Shown: one piece after another, positions 1 through 7,574 of the stretch
Layout of the letters: each line of letters begins with the position of its first letter
Position numbering within the stretch: the first letter of the stretch is position 1
Source of the DNA: an uncultured Clostridia bacterium
GTDB lineage: Bacteria; Bacillota; Clostridia; Oscillospirales; Ruminococcaceae
Assembly: GCA_944386475.1 (NCBI GenBank)
Contig: CALXBH010000007.1
Location: 1 to 64,000 of the forward strand
DNA length: 64,000 nt
Direction of reading: 5' to 3'
The notes under the pieces: model-generated
What the model saw: only the letters and a program-made list of their open reading frames with translations
What the model was told of the DNA's origin: nothing
Database searches by the model: none
Program-made: the position numbers and the translations under genes

Positions 1-1
1 C

Positions 2-409
2 GCCACCATCGCCGACGACCGCGGCCTGATGGTGGATGCGCTGGCCGGCGCGCCGGGGGTGTATTCCGCCCGGTATGCCGGGCCGGGCGCCACCGACCGG
101 GACCGGTATGAAAAGCTTTTGCGGGAGATGGAAAATGTCCCGGAGGAGAAACGCACGGCTAAGTTTGTCTGCGTCATTCACATGATCCTGCCGGACGGAC
201 AGGAGATTTCCGTGCGGGGAGAATGCCCAGGCGTCATCGGCCGCGCCCCTTCCGGCGAAGGCGGGTTCGGTTATGATCCGGTGTTTTATGTGGGCGATAA
301 AAGCTTCGGGGAGCTGTCGCCGGAGCAAAAGGACGCGGTGAGTCATCGGGGCAACGCCCTGCGGCAGCTGACAAAAAAACTAGAGGAATTAGGTGACTTA
401 ACAAAATGA
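2..409 (+). CDS. rdgB: RdgB/HAM1 non-canonical purine NTP pyrophosphatase, C-terminal part
   Basis: The family hydrolyses dITP, XTP and similar non-canonical nucleotides to monophosphates, keeping them out of DNA and RNA. The open frame enters from the left edge, so the N-terminus is missing. The visible part carries the family block ADDRGLMVDAL followed by APGVYSARYAG, and later GRAPSGEGGFGYDPVFY and the C-terminal SHRGNALRQL, in the expected order. The stop codon overlaps the yhbY start (ATGA), so the two are translationally coupled at the head of the visible operon. Confidence 0.95.
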   Translation, partial: ATIADDRGLMVDALAGAPGVYSARYAGPGATDRDRYEKLLREMENVPEEKRTAKFVCVIHMILPDGQEISVRGECPGVIGRAPSGEGGFGYDPVFYVGDKSFGELSPEQKDAVSHRGNALRQLTKKLEELGDLTK

Positions 410-690
410 CAAGTAAGGAACGAGCCAAGTTACGAGGCCTTGCCAATCATATCGAAACCATTTTGCAGGTGGGGAAAAGCGGTATCACCGAGCCCCTTGT
501 CAAGCAGGCGGCCGATGCGCTGACAGCCAGAGAGCTTATCAAGGGAAAGGTGCTGGAAAACGCGCCCCTGCTCCCCCGGGAGGCGGCGGAGGAGCTGGCT
601 CAGGCGACAGGCGCTCAGGTGGTGCAGGTAATCGGCACCCGGTTTGTGCTGTATAAACGAAACGAAAAAAATCCCGTCATCCAGCTGTAG
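406..690 (+). CDS. yhbY: YhbY-family RNA-binding protein (CRM domain)
   Basis: A 94-residue protein made almost entirely of one CRS1-YhbY (CRM) RNA-binding domain, the usual bacterial form associated with the large ribosomal subunit. The start MTSKERAKLRGLANHIE and the block LQVGKSGITEPLVKQ fit the family; the end VQVIGTRFVLYKRN matches the last strand. Its ATG overlaps the rdgB stop by four bases, and nadD follows after 12 bp, the common clostridial order. Confidence 0.93.
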   Translation: MTSKERAKLRGLANHIETILQVGKSGITEPLVKQAADALTARELIKGKVLENAPLLPREAAEELAQATGAQVVQVIGTRFVLYKRNEKNPVIQL

Positions 691-702
691 GCGGGGGCTT
701 TT

Positions 703-1329
703 ATGGAGAAGATTGCGATTTTCGGCGGTGCGTTTAACCCCATTCACAAGGGGCACATCCATCTGGCGGAGAGTATGCGGGACCGGTACCATCTTGACCG
801 GGTGCTGTTAATTCCCTCCCACATCCCGCCCCACAAAGAGGCTCCCGATCTGGTTTCGGGGGAACACCGGCTTATGATGTGCGCCTTGGTGGCGAAAGAA
901 CATCCCGGCTTTCAGGCGGAGGATATTGAGCTTTCCCGGCCGGGGAAAAGCTACACCGTGGATACGGTACAGGCGCTTTCGGCGCGGTATCCCGGCAGCC
1001 GGTTGTATCTGATCGTGGGGAGCGATATGCTGTTTACCTTTGACGAATGGCGCCGGTATGAAGATATTTTGCGTTATGCGACGTTGCTGGCGGGAGCCAG
1101 AAATCCCGATGAGTACAAGCGCCTGTGCCAAAAGGCCGCTCAGCTGAAAGAAAAGGTCCCGGAAGGGGAGATCTTTGTGTCGGATATTCCAGTGGAGCCT
1201 ATGTCCTCCACTCAAATTCGAGAAGGATTCCGGCGCGGCGAAGATATGACAAATTATCTGGAACCGGCGGTGCTCCAGTACATCCGGGAGCGCGGCCTAT
1301 ATTCTCCCATGGAGGCGAGTGGGGCATGA
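703..1329 (+). CDS. nadD: Nicotinate-nucleotide adenylyltransferase
   Basis: Transfers AMP from ATP to nicotinate mononucleotide to give deamido-NAD in NAD synthesis. The 208 residues begin with the nucleotidyltransferase signature GGAFNPIHKGH and carry the second motif SSTQIREGFRRG near residue 168, which binds ATP phosphates. Length is normal for bacterial NadD. The ATG at 703 is the only in-frame start before the signature. It overlaps yqeK by four bases at its 3' end. Confidence 0.97.
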   Translation: MEKIAIFGGAFNPIHKGHIHLAESMRDRYHLDRVLLIPSHIPPHKEAPDLVSGEHRLMMCALVAKEHPGFQAEDIELSRPGKSYTVDTVQALSARYPGSRLYLIVGSDMLFTFDEWRRYEDILRYATLLAGARNPDEYKRLCQKAAQLKEKVPEGEIFVSDIPVEPMSSTQIREGFRRGEDMTNYLEPAVLQYIRERGLYSPMEASGA

Positions 1330-1904
1330 CCTATTCTGATTACGAGCAAGCGGTGCGAAATAAGCTTAAAGATAAGCGCTTTATCCATAGCGTCAATGTA
1401 GCCAACCAGGCTGAGGAGTTGGCTAAGCGTTTTGGGGCAGACCCCAATAAGGCAAAGATTGCAGGAATCTTACATGATATTACAAAACAGGATAATTCGT
1501 TCGAGCAGTTGCAAACGATCATAAATGGTGGTATAATTCTAACGAATGTCGAAAAATGCAGCCCGAATCTTTACCACGCCATCTCCGGCAGTGTCTATAT
1601 CCGGCAAAATCTAGGTGTAAACGATGAGGATATCATCCATGCGGTGCGGTATCACACCACCGGCCGGGCGGGGATGTCGCTGTTAGAAAAAATCATCTAT
1701 CTGGCGGACTTAACGTCGGCGGACAGGGATTATCCCGATGTGGACCGGATGCGCCGGATTGTGCGACAAGATCTGGATGAAGGAATGCGGGAATCTTTAC
1801 GGTTTATCATCCCTGACCTTATAGAGCGGAAGCTTTTGCTCCATCCGGATACGATAGAAGCTTATAACGAATATTTTCTGCCGCTGCTTGCCGCGGAAAA
1901 TTAG
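1326..1904 (+). CDS. yqeK: YqeK HD-domain hydrolase (symmetrical Ap4A hydrolase type)
   Basis: HD-superfamily phosphohydrolase of 192 residues. Members of this family cleave diadenosine tetraphosphate symmetrically to ADP. Metal-binding residues are visible: the early H in FIHSVNVANQAEEL, the HD pair in AGILHDITKQ, and later histidines in ENLYHAIS-like and AVRYHTT segments. The frame is open well upstream, but the ATG at 1326 overlaps the nadD stop and gives the standard family length, so the longer version (from 1125) is rejected. Confidence 0.92.
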   Translation: MTYSDYEQAVRNKLKDKRFIHSVNVANQAEELAKRFGADPNKAKIAGILHDITKQDNSFEQLQTIINGGIILTNVEKCSPNLYHAISGSVYIRQNLGVNDEDIIHAVRYHTTGRAGMSLLEKIIYLADLTSADRDYPDVDRMRRIVRQDLDEGMRESLRFIIPDLIERKLLLHPDTIEAYNEYFLPLLAAEN

Positions 1905-2008
1905 AAGAGACGGTATTGGATAAAAGCTTAAAGGCTTTTGACAACAGCGGAAAAGACCGTTTTTGCGGAAGCCTTGGGCGAGCGTGCAAATCTGAGAGGA
2001 AAGTGAAC

Positions 2009-3166
2009 ATGGCAAAACAAACCCAAAGAGACGAGTATGTTGATATTTTAAGTAATGTCCCGCCCAAGAGCAAGAAAAAGAAAAAAAAGAAGATGCGCCC
2101 CCGCGACCGGGTGATTATGACGGTCTCTATTCTTTTAATTATTGTATCAGTTTGCACGGTGGGTGTAATCGGGCTTTTAAACTGGCGGCCGCTGATCGGT
2201 GACGACAGTACCCTTGATCCTAATATTACGACACCAGACACCATTAAAGAGAAAAGCGTCAATTTCCTGCTTTGCGGTATTGATTTCGAAGAAGGTACTG
2301 CCCGAGGGCATCTAACCGATATTATCATGGTTGTCAACTTTGACGTAGCGGGCAATAAGGTGAACATTCTTCAGATCCCCCGGGATACGCTGGTGGGCGA
2401 CGATGAAACGCCTACCGGCAAGATCAACGCGGTGTACGGCCGCTCTTCCAGCTACGGGGAAAACGGGATGGCGGGCCTTGCCAGTGTCATTAATGAAATG
2501 CTGGGGATCACCATCGACCATTACGCTACTGTGACCATGACGGCTTTCCGCAATGTGGTAGACGGCTTGGGCGGGGTAGAAGTGGATGTGCCCCAGACGA
2601 TTAATTTGGACGGCGTCACCATTCAGGCGGGAAAACAGACCTTAAACGGCAAACAGGCGGAAAAGTTTGTCCGCGTGCGGTATGGCGGCGGCCTTTATGA
2701 CGGCAGCGATACCACCCGTGTAAAGATGCAGCGGATCTTTTTAGCAGCTCTGGCAAAAGAGCTTACCGAGGTGAGCAGCGGTGAACTGGTGGGCCTGATC
2801 ACCAAGGTGATCGGCGACGTCACTACCGACATGAGCGTGGGCGAGGTCATCAATTTCGCCGGCGTGATGCAGAAGGTGGACTTGTCCAATATGTCCATCG
2901 CCATGCTGCCGGGACAGGCTGACTATTATCAGACGTCTTCTTATGGTTCCCAGTCGGTATATTACCTCCACCTAAACGAGACGCTACAGCTCGTCAATAA
3001 GTATTTCAGGACCTATCAGGATCCCCTGACGCCGGAAGATCTCAATATTATTGAGTACAGCGGAACGAAAGTGGATTACAATGATGACAATGAAAACGAT
3101 TTCCAGGAGATTATTGACGGTGTTAAACCGGGTGAGCACGCTGAAAGCTCTTCTCCCGGAGAATAA
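2009..3166 (+). CDS. LytR-CpsA-Psr (LCP) family cell-wall glycopolymer ligase
   Basis: LCP proteins attach teichoic acids, polysaccharides or other anionic polymers to peptidoglycan outside the membrane. The 385 residues start with a very basic cytoplasmic stretch (a run of lysines near residue 20) and one transmembrane helix (about 38-58), then the LCP domain. Visible features are the acidic DIIMVVNFD strand, the IPRDT motif with its conserved Arg and Asp, and a later LDGVTIQAGKQ..GKQAEKFVRVRY segment. The tail (from about 345) is low-complexity and acidic. The ATG at 2009 has AGAGGA upstream; a TTG at 1916 would add 31 unlikely residues. Confidence 0.93.
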   Translation: MAKQTQRDEYVDILSNVPPKSKKKKKKKMRPRDRVIMTVSILLIIVSVCTVGVIGLLNWRPLIGDDSTLDPNITTPDTIKEKSVNFLLCGIDFEEGTARGHLTDIIMVVNFDVAGNKVNILQIPRDTLVGDDETPTGKINAVYGRSSSYGENGMAGLASVINEMLGITIDHYATVTMTAFRNVVDGLGGVEVDVPQTINLDGVTIQAGKQTLNGKQAEKFVRVRYGGGLYDGSDTTRVKMQRIFLAALAKELTEVSSGELVGLITKVIGDVTTDMSVGEVINFAGVMQKVDLSNMSIAMLPGQADYYQTSSYGSQSVYYLHLNETLQLVNKYFRTYQDPLTPEDLNIIEYSGTKVDYNDDNENDFQEIIDGVKPGEHAESSSPGE

Positions 3167-3181
3167 ATAACCGCTGACAGG

Positions 3182-3216
3182 CGGCTTCCGGCAAACAAAA
3201 TGCCGGAAGCCGTTTT
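3182..3216 (+). terminator. Hairpin with short T-run between the LCP gene and rsfS
   Basis: Two perfect 12-base arms (3182-3193 and 3201-3212) with a 7-base loop are followed by TTTT. This is terminator-like, but the T-run is short and the rsfS ribosome-binding site follows within 10 bases, so it may only attenuate read-through into rsfS-leuS. Confidence 0.6.
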
Positions 3217-3227
3217 GAGAAAGGAAG

Positions 3228-3587
3228 ATGCAGTTGACTTCGCAAGAACTGACAAAGCACATCGTCCGAATACTGGACAGCAAAAAAGCGGAGGATATTA
3301 CGGCGATTAAAGTGCGGGATTTAACCATTGTCGCCGATTACTTTATCATCGCGTCCGGTACCAGCACCACCCAGGTTAAAGCTTTGGCCGACGAGGTGGA
3401 ATTTCAAATGGGCAAACAGGATATCCATCCCCAGCGGACCGAGGGTTACCCTTCAGGCGAATGGGTGGTTTTGGACTATCAGGATGTGATCGTTCATGTG
3501 TTTTACCGGGCGACCAGGGAGTTTTATTCTCTGGAGCGCCTGTGGGCGGACGGTGAACAGGTAAATATTGAGGATATGCTGAAATAG
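3228..3587 (+). CDS. rsfS: Ribosomal silencing factor RsfS
   Basis: RsfS binds ribosomal protein uL14 and blocks subunit joining when nutrients are scarce. The 119 residues show the family core: ITAIKVRDLTIVADYFIIASG near residue 25-45 and GYPSGEWVVLDYQDVIVHVF near 75-95, ending with YSLERLWADG. AAAGGAAG precedes the ATG. The position between an LCP gene and leuS is the standard order in this group. Confidence 0.95.
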   Translation: MQLTSQELTKHIVRILDSKKAEDITAIKVRDLTIVADYFIIASGTSTTQVKALADEVEFQMGKQDIHPQRTEGYPSGEWVVLDYQDVIVHVFYRATREFYSLERLWADGEQVNIEDMLK

Positions 3588-3609
3588 CAATTATAGGAGT
3601 TGAGCATCG

Positions 3610-6015
3610 TTGAAGTACAATTTTTCCGAAGTGGAGAAAAAGTGGCAAAAGATCTGGGAGGATAACAACACCTTTGCCGCGACCAATGATTACACAAAGC
3701 CGAAATATTACGCGCTGGTGGAGTTTCCTTATCCTTCGGGACAGGGACTTCATGTAGGGCATCCCCGTTCTTATACGGCGCTGGATATCGTCGCCAGAAA
3801 GCGGCGGCTTGAGGGCTATAACGTTTTGTACCCCATGGGATGGGATGCGTTTGGCCTGCCCACCGAAAATTTTGCCATCAAAAACAAGATCCACCCGGAA
3901 ATTGTGACCGAAAAAAATGTGGCCCATTTTAAGGAGCAGTTAAAATCTCTGGGCCTTTCCTTTGACTGGAACCGGGAGGTAAATACCACCGATCCTAACT
4001 ACTATAAATGGACCCAGTGGATTTTCATTCAGCTGTTTAAAAAAGGCCTCGCTTATAAAAAAGAGATGTCGGTCAACTGGTGCACCTCCTGCAAGGTGGT
4101 GCTGGCCAACGAAGAGGTGGTAGGCGGCGTGTGTGAGCGCTGCGGCGGCGAGGTCGTCCACAAGGTAAAATCCCAGTGGATGTTAAAGATCACCGAATAT
4201 GCCCAGCGGCTGCTGGACGATCTGGATCTGGTAGATTACATCGACCGGGTCAAGGTGTCCCAGCGCAACTGGATCGGCCGTTCCACCGGTGCGGAGGTGG
4301 AGTTTGGAACCACTCTGGGCGACACCTTCACCATTTACACCACCCGGCCGGACACCCTGTTCGGCGCCACCTATATGGTCATTTCTCCCGAGCATCCGCT
4401 GATTGAAAAATGGGCGGATAAAATCGGGAATATGGACGAGATCCGCGCCTATCAGGAAAAGGCCGCCAGGAAATCGGATTTTGAGCGCACCGAGGTTGCC
4501 AAAGAGAAAACCGGCGTGAAAATAGACGGGGTGATGGGGATCAACCCGGTGAACAACAAGGAGATCCCGATCTTTATCTCCGACTATGTGCTCATGTCCT
4601 ACGGAACCGGCGCGATCATGGCTGTCCCGGCCCATGATACCCGTGACTACGATTTTGCCAAAGCCTTTGACCTTCCCATTGTGGAGGTTGTCGCCGGCGG
4701 CGATATAGAAAAGGAAGCCTTTACCGATTGTGAGACCGGTATCATGGTCAATTCCGGGATGTTAAACGGCCTGTCGGTGGAGGATGCCAAAAAGAAGATT
4801 ATCTCCTGGCTGGAAGAGACCGGCAAGGGTCATCCCAAGGTAAACTTTAAGCTCAGGGACTGGGTGTTCTCCCGCCAGCGGTACTGGGGCGAGCCGATTC
4901 CCATTGTTTACTGTGAAAAATGCGGGTATGTTCCCCTCCCGGAGGAGGAGCTCCCCCTGCGCCTGCCTGAGGTGGAGTCCTATGAGCCCACCGACGACGG
5001 CGAATCTCCCCTGGCGGCGATGGAGGATTTTGTCAACACCACCTGCCCGCACTGCGGCGGTCCCGCCAAGCGGGAGACCGACACCATGCCTCAGTGGGCC
5101 GGGTCGTCCTGGTATTTCCTGCGGTACTGCGATCCTCATAACGATAAAGAGCTTGCCTCCAAGGAGGCTCTGGACTACTGGATGCCGGTAGACTGGTACA
5201 ACGGCGGCATGGAGCATACCACCCTGCACCTTTTGTATTCCCGGTTCTGGCATAAGTTTTTATACGATATCGGCGTGGTCAGCTGCAAGGAGCCTTATCA
5301 AAAGCGCACCAGCCACGGCATGATTCTGGGGGAAAACGGCGAAAAGATGAGCAAGTCCCGGGGGAATGTGGTCAATCCCGACGACATTGTGCGGGAGTAC
5401 GGCGCGGACACCATGCGGCTGTATGAAATGTTCATCGGCGACTTTGAAAAATCCGCTCCCTGGAGCTCCGCCAGCATCAAGGGCTGCAAACGGTTTTTGG
5501 ACCGCATCTGGAATCTTCAGGAGATCGTCACCCCCGAGGAAGGCTACCGTTCCACGCTGGAAGCTTCTATGCATAAGACCATCAAAAAGGTCACGGAGGA
5601 TATCGAAAACCTGAAATTCAACACCGCTATTGCAGCGATGATGGCTCTGCTTAACGAGTTTGCGGATTCCGGCTCTTTGACAAGGGGCGAATACAAGGAC
5701 TTCTTAATTATGCTCAATCCCTTTGCCCCCCATATCACCGAGGAGATCTACGAGCGCATGGGCTATGAAGGAATGCTCAACCAGCAGAAGTGGGTCACCT
5801 ATGATGAGAGCAAATGCAAGGACGACACCATTGAGATCGTGGCCCAGGTAAACGGCAAGATTAAATCCAAGCTGACCGTGGCGGCCAACGTGTCCAAAGA
5901 GGACGCCATCGCCCTGGCTAAAGAAGACGGCAAGATGAAAGAGGCTATGGACGGGAAAACGGTGGTCAAAGAGATCTATGTCCCCGGCAAGCTTGTGAAT
6001 ATCGTCGTCAAATAG
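3610..6015 (+). CDS. leuS: Leucyl-tRNA synthetase
   Basis: Class I aminoacyl-tRNA synthetase of 801 residues, full length for the bacterial type. The catalytic HIGH-type motif is in [16 protein letters not shown] near residue 40-55 and the KMSKS loop is [10 protein letters not shown] near 577-586. A zinc-type cluster with two CxxC pairs (CTSC and CERC, about 158-178) and the editing domain (residues ~225-420, with the [12 protein letters not shown] segment) are present. The C-terminus carries [12 protein letters not shown]. The start is TTG at 3610, with TAGGAG placed correctly upstream; [13 protein letters not shown] is the normal N-terminus. Confidence 0.98.
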   Translation: MKYNFSEVEKKWQKIWEDNNTFAATNDYTKPKYYALVEFPYPSGQGLHVGHPRSYTALDIVARKRRLEGYNVLYPMGWDAFGLPTENFAIKNKIHPEIVTEKNVAHFKEQLKSLGLSFDWNREVNTTDPNYYKWTQWIFIQLFKKGLAYKKEMSVNWCTSCKVVLANEEVVGGVCERCGGEVVHKVKSQWMLKITEYAQRLLDDLDLVDYIDRVKVSQRNWIGRSTGAEVEFGTTLGDTFTIYTTRPDTLFGATYMVISPEHPLIEKWADKIGNMDEIRAYQEKAARKSDFERTEVAKEKTGVKIDGVMGINPVNNKEIPIFISDYVLMSYGTGAIMAVPAHDTRDYDFAKAFDLPIVEVVAGGDIEKEAFTDCETGIMVNSGMLNGLSVEDAKKKIISWLEETGKGHPKVNFKLRDWVFSRQRYWGEPIPIVYCEKCGYVPLPEEELPLRLPEVESYEPTDDGESPLAAMEDFVNTTCPHCGGPAKRETDTMPQWAGSSWYFLRYCDPHNDKELASKEALDYWMPVDWYNGGMEHTTLHLLYSRFWHKFLYDIGVVSCKEPYQKRTSHGMILGENGEKMSKSRGNVVNPDDIVREYGADTMRLYEMFIGDFEKSAPWSSASIKGCKRFLDRIWNLQEIVTPEEGYRSTLEASMHKTIKKVTEDIENLKFNTAIAAMMALLNEFADSGSLTRGEYKDFLIMLNPFAPHITEEIYERMGYEGMLNQQKWVTYDESKCKDDTIEIVAQVNGKIKSKLTVAANVSKEDAIALAKEDGKMKEAMDGKTVVKEIYVPGKLVNIVVK

Positions 6016-6087
6016 TGTTTGCTGTCGCTGCGTCAAAAAATAGTTCGCTGTAATTTTTGTGCAATTCGTATAATGTTTGGGAAGTAC

Positions 6088-6116
6088 TTGACAAGCTGAT
6101 GCCAGAATTGTATAAT
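6088..6116 (+). promoter_or_regulatory. Sigma-70/SigA promoter of rpsU
   Basis: Consensus TTGACA (6088-6093) and TATAAT (6111-6116) are separated by 17 bp. The predicted start lies near 6123, giving a leader of about 50 bases to rpsU. This separates rpsU from the leuS operon. Confidence 0.9.
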
Positions 6117-6176
6117 AGATTTTGTTACAGTGATTATTGAAACCTCTGCCGCTGAGGCAAAGGGAGGGAATAGAAA

Positions 6177-6353
6177 ATGGCAGAAATTCGTATCAAAGAC
6201 AACGAATCTTTGGACAGCGCTTTAAGACGTTTTAAAAGATCTTGTGCGAAATCCGGCGTGCTTGCAGAAGTCCGCAAACGGGAGCATTACGAGAAACCGT
6301 CTGTAAGACGCAAGAAAAAGTCTGAAGCTGCTCGCAAACGCAAATATAAATAA
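6177..6353 (+). CDS. rpsU: Small ribosomal subunit protein bS21
   Basis: A 58-residue, strongly basic protein of the 30S platform near the anti-Shine-Dalgarno end of 16S rRNA. The sequence [20 protein letters not shown], then [21 protein letters not shown], is typical of Firmicutes S21. AGGGAGGG precedes the ATG. The gene is monocistronic, between a consensus promoter and a strong terminator. Confidence 0.97.
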   Translation: MAEIRIKDNESLDSALRRFKRSCAKSGVLAEVRKREHYEKPSVRRKKKSEAARKRKYK

Positions 6354-6377
6354 TTTGCATCTGACGAAAAGCAACAA

Positions 6378-6413
6378 AAAGGCACGGGCAAGTTGTTTGC
6401 CCGTGCCTTTTTC
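6378..6413 (+). terminator. Rho-independent terminator of rpsU
   Basis: A 14-base perfect stem (6378-6391 with 6397-6410), loop of five bases, then TTCT; the A-rich left arm and T-rich right arm make it work on both strands. Confidence 0.9.
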
Positions 6414-6444
6414 TGTGCTTGTTCTAATCATTCCCCGGATAGAC

Positions 6445-6480
6445 AAAAAGTGTGGACGCCCAAAAGCGTCCACACTTTTT
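6445..6480 (-). terminator. Terminator of hsp20
   Basis: A 15-base perfect stem with a short loop, flanked by A5 on the left and T5 on the right, lies 13 bp past the hsp20 stop. Read on the minus strand it ends in T-rich sequence. It is probably bidirectional with the rpsU terminator next to it. Confidence 0.88.
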
Positions 6481-6492
6481 GTAGTTTGAAGA

Positions 6493-6918
6493 TTAGTCGA
6501 TGTCGATCCGGCGGGTGGGGGATTTTTTCTCCGGCTCTTTTTTCGGGAGAGTCAGCTCCAAAATACCATTATTGTATTTGGCGGAAATCTCGTCCGCCTT
6601 GATACCGGAGATGTCAAAGCTGCGGCTGAAGCTCCCATACCGGCGCTCCTGTTTGACATAATTGTCCTTCTCGTTTTTGATATCTTCCTTGTGCTCCGCT
6701 TGAATCATCAAACGGTCGCCGTCAATGTCGATTTTAATATCTTCTTTGTTAAAGCCGGGAAGCTCCGCCTCCAGAACATATTTATCCCCTTTATCAAGGA
6801 TATCGGTGTTGAAGGAGGGGAAGAGATTCCCCATATCTCCGAAGAAATCCTTTTCCAGATCGTTAAAATAGTTCGCAAGGCTACGACGTCTGCGGTCAAA
6901 GGGTGTTAAATCAAACAT
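6493..6918 (-). CDS. Hsp20/alpha-crystallin small heat-shock protein
   Basis: ATP-independent holdase chaperone of 141 residues. After an N-terminal arm rich in Phe and Asp (MFDLTPFDRRRRSLANYFND) comes the alpha-crystallin domain from about residue 38, with YVLEAELPGFNKEDIKIDIDGDRLMI and the closing strand YNNGILELTLPKKEPEKK (the A-x-x-x-n-GIL-type motif). The charged tail is normal. AGGAGG lies 8 bp before the ATG. A promoter about 110 bp upstream and a CIRCE operator beyond it point to heat-stress control by HrcA. Confidence 0.95.
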   Translation of the reverse strand: MFDLTPFDRRRRSLANYFNDLEKDFFGDMGNLFPSFNTDILDKGDKYVLEAELPGFNKEDIKIDIDGDRLMIQAEHKEDIKNEKDNYVKQERRYGSFSRSFDISGIKADEISAKYNNGILELTLPKKEPEKKSPTRRIDID

Positions 6919-7020
6919 ACAGAAAACCTCCTAACAAGATTCATTTATTTTGTTTGTAAAAATTCAAAGGGTTGCTGCTGCCATCCTGTGGCAGCTACCT
7001 TCTTTTTCCTTTTTACAAGT
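6919..7020 (-). other. Leader region of hsp20 with a small hairpin
   Basis: About 100 bases lie between the likely transcription start and the hsp20 ATG. They hold a 7-base inverted repeat (GCTGCCA with TGGCAGC, 6973-6991) far from the Shine-Dalgarno (AGGAGG at 6927-6932). No clear pairing that would sequester the ribosome-binding site was seen, so an RNA thermometer is not claimed. Confidence 0.4.
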
Positions 7021-7023
7021 TTT

Positions 7024-7051
7024 ATTATAAAATCCAATTGTTATCAATCAA
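7024..7051 (-). promoter_or_regulatory. Probable promoter of hsp20
   Basis: On the minus strand TTGATT (7046-7051) and TATAAT (7024-7029) are 16 bp apart. The -10 is a perfect match. It lies between the CIRCE element and the gene. Confidence 0.65.
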
Positions 7052-7079
7052 CAGTTAAAGCGTGAATAAACTTTTAATT

Positions 7080-7106
7080 TTAGCACTTAAGATAACAGAG
7101 TGCTAA
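7080..7106. promoter_or_regulatory. CIRCE element (HrcA operator)
   Basis: TTAGCACTT, nine bases, GAGTGCTAA: 17 of 18 arm positions match the CIRCE consensus (TTAGCACTC-N9-GAGTGCTAA), and the symmetry extends into flanking AATT/AATT. HrcA represses class I heat-shock genes through this site. It sits just past the DUF1622 stop and upstream of the proposed hsp20 promoter, not between promoter and gene as is usual. Confidence 0.9.
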
Positions 7107-7114
7107 AATTAAAG

Positions 7115-7456
7115 CTAAAATAATGTATTTGCTAAATCCTCCTGATGGGATTCCTCGTTTTTGATCTCCCAGTGGATTAATAAGGTGAGGGCTGCCCGCA
7201 GGGCGATGATCGCCGCCACCGTGAGGATCTCGGAAAATTCCCGCACCACCACCGTGCGCAGAATTTCGCTGCCCAGCTTGAATTCCAGGGCTAAAGCCAT
7301 TCCCTTGGCCAGATTGAGCCGGGTAAATCTGCTGCGCTTTATCAGGCCAATGAGCCCCTTGATACCTGCCAGGATAATTACAAGCACGCCCAAAAGCTCA
7401 AATACTAAGATAGCGGCGTCGGTAATCTGGTTTAGAATCGTGTGAAGGAACTCCAT
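7115..7456 (-). CDS. DUF1622 family membrane protein
   Basis: A 113-residue integral membrane protein of the DUF1622 family; function unknown. Three hydrophobic segments are visible: about residues 13-36 (AAILVFELLGVLVIILAG), a middle amphipathic stretch with the conserved LARGM-like KGMALALEFKLGSEILRT, and a helix near 75-95. The ATG at 7454-7456 follows AGGAGG at 5 bp; the longer frame up to 7546 runs through the purL terminator and is rejected. Confidence 0.82.
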   Translation of the reverse strand: MEFLHTILNQITDAAILVFELLGVLVIILAGIKGLIGLIKRSRFTRLNLAKGMALALEFKLGSEILRTVVVREFSEILTVAAIIALRAALTLLIHWEIKNEESHQEDLANTLF

Positions 7457-7500
7457 ACTGTCCTCCTTTTTATAGCGTCCAACATTCCGGAAGAGATAAA

Positions 7501-7536
7501 AAAATAACGGAAAGCGAATTCGCTTTCCGTTATTTT
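7501..7536 (-). terminator. Terminator of purL
   Basis: A 36-base perfect palindrome (18-base arms, no separate loop) lies 39 bp past the purL stop and continues into T7 on the minus strand. Confidence 0.9.
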
Positions 7537-7574
7537 GTGTATTCATTGGGAGAAATATGTAACAGGCCTTTTCC

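Noticed and set aside
1125-1325. Longer N-terminus for YqeK
   Set aside because: It would overlap most of the end of nadD in another frame; the ATGA overlap at 1326 gives the family length.
6919-7020. RNA thermometer in the hsp20 leader
   Set aside because: The visible hairpin does not involve the Shine-Dalgarno and no U-rich partner for AGGAGG was found.
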